Source: Epinephelus fuscoguttatus (taxonomy: Eukaryota > Chordata > Actinopteri > Perciformes > Serranidae). From it: a stretch of 64,000 bases of DNA. Positions within the stretch are counted from its first letter, which is position 1, and each line of letters starts with the position of its first letter. Positions 59,724 through 64,000 of the stretch are shown here, in pieces. The position numbers and the translations under genes were made by a program. The stretch covers positions 31,176,996 to 31,240,995 of the forward strand of contig NC_064756.1 in the NCBI RefSeq assembly GCF_011397635.1, in the 5' to 3' direction. The notes under the pieces were generated by a model that made no database searches, was not told the origin of the DNA, and saw nothing but the letters and a program-made list of their open reading frames with translations.

Positions 59724-60434
59724 CACATGAGGGGAAAAACATGTTGATTGTACTCAGCAGGTCTTGCGTAGGTTATGTTTATTTTGGACGTTTGCTGGTT
59801 CAGTTGCACTGTTATCCCATCTGAAAATGTCCTCTGAGGAAAGTCTTTGAGGTTGAAGGAGATGATAATCACCTGTAGCAGCACAATAATGCGACTGTTT
59901 GCTTTTCCGTGTGCACTTGGGATGTCTCGGACCTGTCCAAGGTGTGTTTTTAAGAAGGGTGTAATGAAGGGGTGAGAGGGATGTTAACCACAGTTGACCG
60001 AGGACATATTCTACCCTGATGAATGGTATAGTGCATTGTAAATCACTGACTGGGGAAGAGCAGTTGGATTCCTCTGTGTAGTGATGTCACCATGATCGTG
60101 AGTGAAACAAATCCAGACTTGAACAGCCCAGCCTCAGCCAGATGTTGAATTTCACAGCAAGCTTTTTCAGTGGATGGCATGTACTCTGAGCTGTTCGGAG
60201 CTGGATGTAGAGGCTTTAAACTCTGGTAGTACACTGAGATAGATACAGGACACAGAGACGTGTGGAAACAATCTAAGAAGTATGTATAGTCCATCTGGTT
60301 GTGCCTTTATTGTCTTTGGAAGTAATCGTCATCTCTCTGTGCTTGTCAGATGTTTTACATGCCATTCATGTGGTTTCATTTCTGTTTATTTCAGATCAGC
60401 TGCTGTGTGGTTTGACTGAACATCTTGGATAAAA

Positions 60435-60500
60435 ATGGCCATCCGATACATCAGGCATAAGTACCTGTGGATTTATGATATGAATTATGACAAACTGTAG
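60435..60500 (+). CDS. Upstream ORF, 21 codons
   Basis: In the exon that starts at acceptor 60394/60395 the first ATG has an optimal context (AAAAATGG) and opens a 21-residue frame, beginning MAIRYIRHKYLWIYD, ending in TAG. Only 12 bases separate its stop from the ATG of the long frame at 60513. Such spacing usually lowers main-ORF translation or makes it depend on reinitiation. The peptide is rich in Tyr, Ile and Arg. Whether it is conserved is unknown. Confidence 0.45.
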   Translation: MAIRYIRHKYLWIYDMNYDKL

Positions 60501-60512
60501 AATAAGACAATA

Positions 60513-61466
60513 ATGGAGTTTCCACCCGTGGTGAATTTGGAGGCACATCAGTCTTGGACAGCTTCAGGATTACAAAAATTAACCTTCTCAACACAGGGGT
60601 CATCCTCAGAAAGCTCTGCTCCCTCAGCTAACAACTCCCACAGAGGAGATCATTGTCCCCATGAAGCCCAAAGCTTGCAGTTTGCGCCAGATGAGGACCT
60701 ACACAAGCTGAAAAAGAGTTCCGCTTGTGTCAGTCATAACAACATAGATGTTGCAGAAGCTGTGTTGCTACAGCAGCCTGAACAGTCAGTCATTCTCAGT
60801 GAAACACCTCTGAACCAGAGTCCACTGGGCTCAGCTCAGCTTCATGAAGCAGGTATTGTGTCCACGTTATGTTGGTCAAATGACAACTGCTGTTCACTTC
60901 CTGTTTCTGAAGCAGGACCCCAGTCAGACCACATGGTTCAGAGTCATGTTGGTCAAACAGTGGACTTGAACTCTGCATGTGTAAAAACAGACAATAAGCC
61001 AATCTCAAATGGCCATGTCTTTAGACCTCCAGACGACCCGTGTCCCGTCCTCAATCCGGACTCCACTCCCACCTTCACTGTCACTGCGACTGTTCCTGAC
61101 TCTAGCCGGAGAGCCCTGCATCTCCCATGCATTGTGGAGCACAAAATGAGCTCCATCACCTTCACACAGTACACCTGTCCCTCCGGAGCCGGTGGCCATG
61201 CTTTTGTCAATGAGAGTTCTGATGATGGAGAGTCTTCACTGGAGGAAGAGGAAGAGGGGGATGATCACAATGATGGTGATGATGATGACGACGACGATGT
61301 GTTTCCAGAGCTGCCTCAGAGTAAAGAGTATCTTGTCAATCACAGACAAAGGAGCCCAGGCAAAGACAATCACAAGAGGAGAGGTGCTGCAAGTGCACGA
61401 GCAGAACTCAATCGCACAGCCAGAAACTGTGGTTATGAAGCAGAGGGTGAAGCCAGCAGCAAGGAG
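60513..61466 (+). CDS. First coding exon of an unidentified gene (partial)
   Basis: An acceptor (tttatttcag) at 60394/60395, a 5' UTR, an ATG in good context at 60513 and an open frame of 318 codons ending at donor AAGGAG|GTATGC (61466/61467) support a 5' coding exon. It starts MEFPPVVNLEAHQSWTASGL. The first 200 residues are Ser/Gln/His-rich and look disordered. Then comes a more ordered-looking segment, MSSITFTQYTCPSGAGGHAF, and an acidic run of about 30 residues (EEEEEGDD to DDDDDDV). Next is FPELPQSKEYLVNHRQRSPG, then a basic stretch and NRTARNCGYEAEGEASSKE. No signal peptide or membrane segment. I do not recognise the protein. Exons 3' of it are outside the window or not detected in 61.5-64 kb. 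Confidence 0.75.
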
Positions 61467-63021
61467 GTATGCTATTATTGATTTATTATTTACTGCTGCC
61501 CTTGCATTGTAGTATTAATCACGTGATAACTAATGTTGATGAATGACTAAAGATGTATGTGGGCACAGACTGGAATTTATTTATATTTATTTTATTTTAT
61601 TTGTTTATTTGACAAGGACTGCACTCAGTGACAGACAGAAAAAATAAAATGTAATAAAATGGGCCTACATTTTAATACGCATAAAACAGTACAGTGCACA
61701 TCTATCAATAAGATATGCAACATTATTAAATATGGGTCATCTTAAGGCAAAAAATATTTAGAGCTACATTTAGGAACCCTTTAAAAATCAAGTCTATGCA
61801 CCTGTATGCCAATTTATTACATGCAAAATGTTGTAATAATAAACATAATATGACATTTTGTTCCTTCCTTACAAGAAGCACATATAAAAATTCCATGTGA
61901 TGTCTTACGTTTCTCATGTTAAATACCTCAAAAACATGGGAAATGTCAGAATACCCTGTTTGAATTTGTGAGTTTATCACTGCAGAATCAGCAACTTGTA
62001 TTTTGAATGTACAATATTTGACAGTAAAACTAGAGAGACAAGCACAGTTCTAATGTATTTACTGTTCAGTAATGAATTACCCCCAAATTCTCCAAATTCG
62101 AGTAGATAATAAATCACTTTAAGGCCCTTCACTGACAAAATTGTGTACATCTAAAAGAAAATGGACATGCAGTGACATTAATCGGCTTCATTCAGTCAGT
62201 TGAAGGATACGACCACATTGTGAGTGTCCATATTTGACAGCTCTCAGCAGCTGACATCACTACACTGTGAGATAATGCATAGTTGTGTGTAAGTGTGTAG
62301 GAGTACACGGACTTCACATTTGTACTAAACGCAGATCCAGATGGAATGCAAACAGCTTCTGCTTTCTCTCCACTCCCTCAACAGGCAGCGGTGTTTTGAC
62401 AGAGCCCATAGCAGGCCATGTTAGCACTGAACTTAGCCTTCCATTACTGAATGGCTCTCTTTATCTTTAACAAGCCAAAGCACATTTGAGCCTCTTTTTC
62501 ACACAACCTCTACCCTGACCTTGTTTGTAACAATCTTGTAAGCCCCCATCCCTGCTTTTTATTGCCCTTTTAAAGCCTGGTAAGAATATTCATAAATATG
62601 TTTAAATCTGTTAGATATGTTTTCCGTTACAGCTGGAGGGCGTATATCCAATGACACGTAACTGTCCTCCTTTTCTTAACGGTCTGCAGATAATAGCGCA
62701 CATGTATACAGTCTGTTGGTCCAGTTGGATGTGGAGGTAATGCCAGCTTTATGTGCAGAATAACACTCTGCTCGAGATAAGTTGTTTTGAAAAAGAGTGG
62801 AAGAATGCAGGGAATCCTGGGAGCCTGTTGTTAATGTTATCAAAGGACAGCAGGTCAATAATTCTCATGCCGTCACACCACAAGCTCTGTTATCATGTGG
62901 TGGGCTGCATTGTGGGCATCACTATAGGAAGGTATTCAATGCCATGGGACAGCCATGGAAGAAAGAAGTCTGCAGGGATTGATTTCACAGAAAAATAGGA
63001 GTGGAAACAAGCTGTCTGTCT

Positions 63022-63057
<36 letters not shown>

Positions 63058-64000
63058 TATAGAAGATGAATTAACCAATCACAAAACCTGAAAAATTAGG
63101 CAAATCATTACATGAAAGATCTTCATGGGACTGTTCACACCCGAATTAAAAATACATACTTGCCCTCTTACCTGTTGTGCCATTTATCAATACAGATTGT
63201 TTGTTGTTTGGGTTGGGAGAGTTAGAGATATCAGCTGAAGAAAAGTCTGCCTTCTCTCGGATATAATGAAACTAGATGGCACTCGGCTTGTGGCGTTTAA
63301 AGCCCCCAAAAACTGCATTTGAAAAACTCACAGCAATGTCTCTTTCCAGAAATCATCACCTGGTTATTCAGAATAATGATGATGATGATAACAATTTTGT
63401 TGTTAGCAGTTTTATGTAGGAGATATTTTCAAATTGCAGAAGAAAGCATAGATGAAAGACCCGGGCTTGTGACAGCACGAAATACTATAAACATTAATAG
63501 CATCGTCCTTGGCTTATCTGTAACGTTTGTGGTGCTAGGTGAGCTAGCAGTAGATGCACGCTTTCCTGTGTGCAATGATATGGTTGACAGATGTAGTTCA
63601 GTAGAGAAAAAAATGGTTCCTGCATGGAACTACTCACAACAAGGTCTGTGGATTATCCTCAGTAATCGGGTCATGTTGTCTGGAAGGAGACATTGCTGTT
63701 GAGTTTTTCAAATGTATTTTTTGAGCACCACTCTAGTTCTATTATATTAGAGACGGCAGACATCTCTTTGGCCAAAATCTCCAACACTTAGCAACTCACA
63801 CCTAAATAATTTAGACTGATAAAAAGCATTGCAGGTGAGAGGAAATATATGTATTTTTGATTTTAAGATGAGCTGTCCCTTTAACTGAACTGAAATGGCC
63901 ATGACACCTAATAAGTTCAAAAGGACAACAAATACTAAATGCAAAAACAAATGCTCAGAAGAGACAAAAGTGCAAAATACCAATATTCATCATGAATAAA
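61467..64000. other. Intronic or intergenic sequence after the unidentified exon
   Basis: No further exon in frame was found. An (AC)n microsatellite lies at 63030-63054. From about 63120 to 63890 runs a repeat-like segment ('ggactgttcacaccc' to 'gagctgtccctttaa') typical of fish MITEs. The 127-codon frame at 63319-63702 lies inside it and is not called a gene. Confidence 0.4.
63030..63054 (+). repeat. (AC)n microsatellite
   Basis: About twelve AC units. Confidence 0.95.

Noticed and set aside
63319-63702. 127-codon frame with a hydrophobic start (MMMMITILLLAVLC)
   Set aside because: It looks like a small membrane protein, but it lies in a MITE-like repeat segment and has no splice or homology support.

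Overview
This window is chromosomal DNA from a ray-finned (teleost) fish. Genes are split by spliceosomal introns, the protein sequences are vertebrate, and the spaces between exons are full of fish-type transposons (hAT, TTAA-target MITEs, tRNA-derived SINEs, several LINE families). Nothing prokaryotic is present: no operons, CRISPR arrays or prophage.

Layout. (1) 63-5991, + strand: the last eleven exons of brca2, covering the end of the helical domain, OB1, the Tower-bearing OB2, OB3 and the C-terminal RAD51-binding region. Its first intron here holds a long palindromic transposon. (2) 7840-10444, + strand: a five-coding-exon N4BP2L1/N4BP2L2-type P-loop gene, next to brca2 as in other vertebrates. 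(3) 10.6-20 kb: a repeat-rich gap with an R2/R4-type LINE fragment, an L1-type fragment, a complete hAT element with a BED-finger remnant, and one orphan coding exon interrupted by a hAT MITE. (4) 20.9-29.7 kb: an accessory block. A minus-strand gene encodes a very acidic protein with a 17-residue tandem repeat. Its first and second exons are about 4.9 kb apart, and the intron holds nested transposons. A few hundred bases of homologous sequence lie in inverted orientation at the two sides of the block. (5) 29.7-40.9 kb: intergenic DNA with a nested TTAA-type composite element. (6) 41007-42825, + strand: trmt9b, a Trm9-family methyltransferase. (7) 45479-47617, - strand: a complete eight-exon histone-deacetylase-fold gene, with two consecutive introns that must use GC-AG splice sites for the frame to hold. 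(8) 47.6-60.4 kb: mostly featureless intergenic DNA. (9) 60513-61466, + strand: a large 5' coding exon of a gene I do not recognise, preceded by a 21-codon upstream ORF.

The genes act independently: brca2 in homologous recombination, trmt9b as a putative RNA methyltransferase, the HDAC-like gene as a deacylase. There is no sign of a multi-gene system. The least explained items are the split acidic-repeat gene inside inverted repeats, the orphan exon whose C-terminus has been replaced by a MITE, and the exon near the right end. All exon boundaries were read by eye from splice consensus and reading-frame continuity; no alignment or expression data were available.
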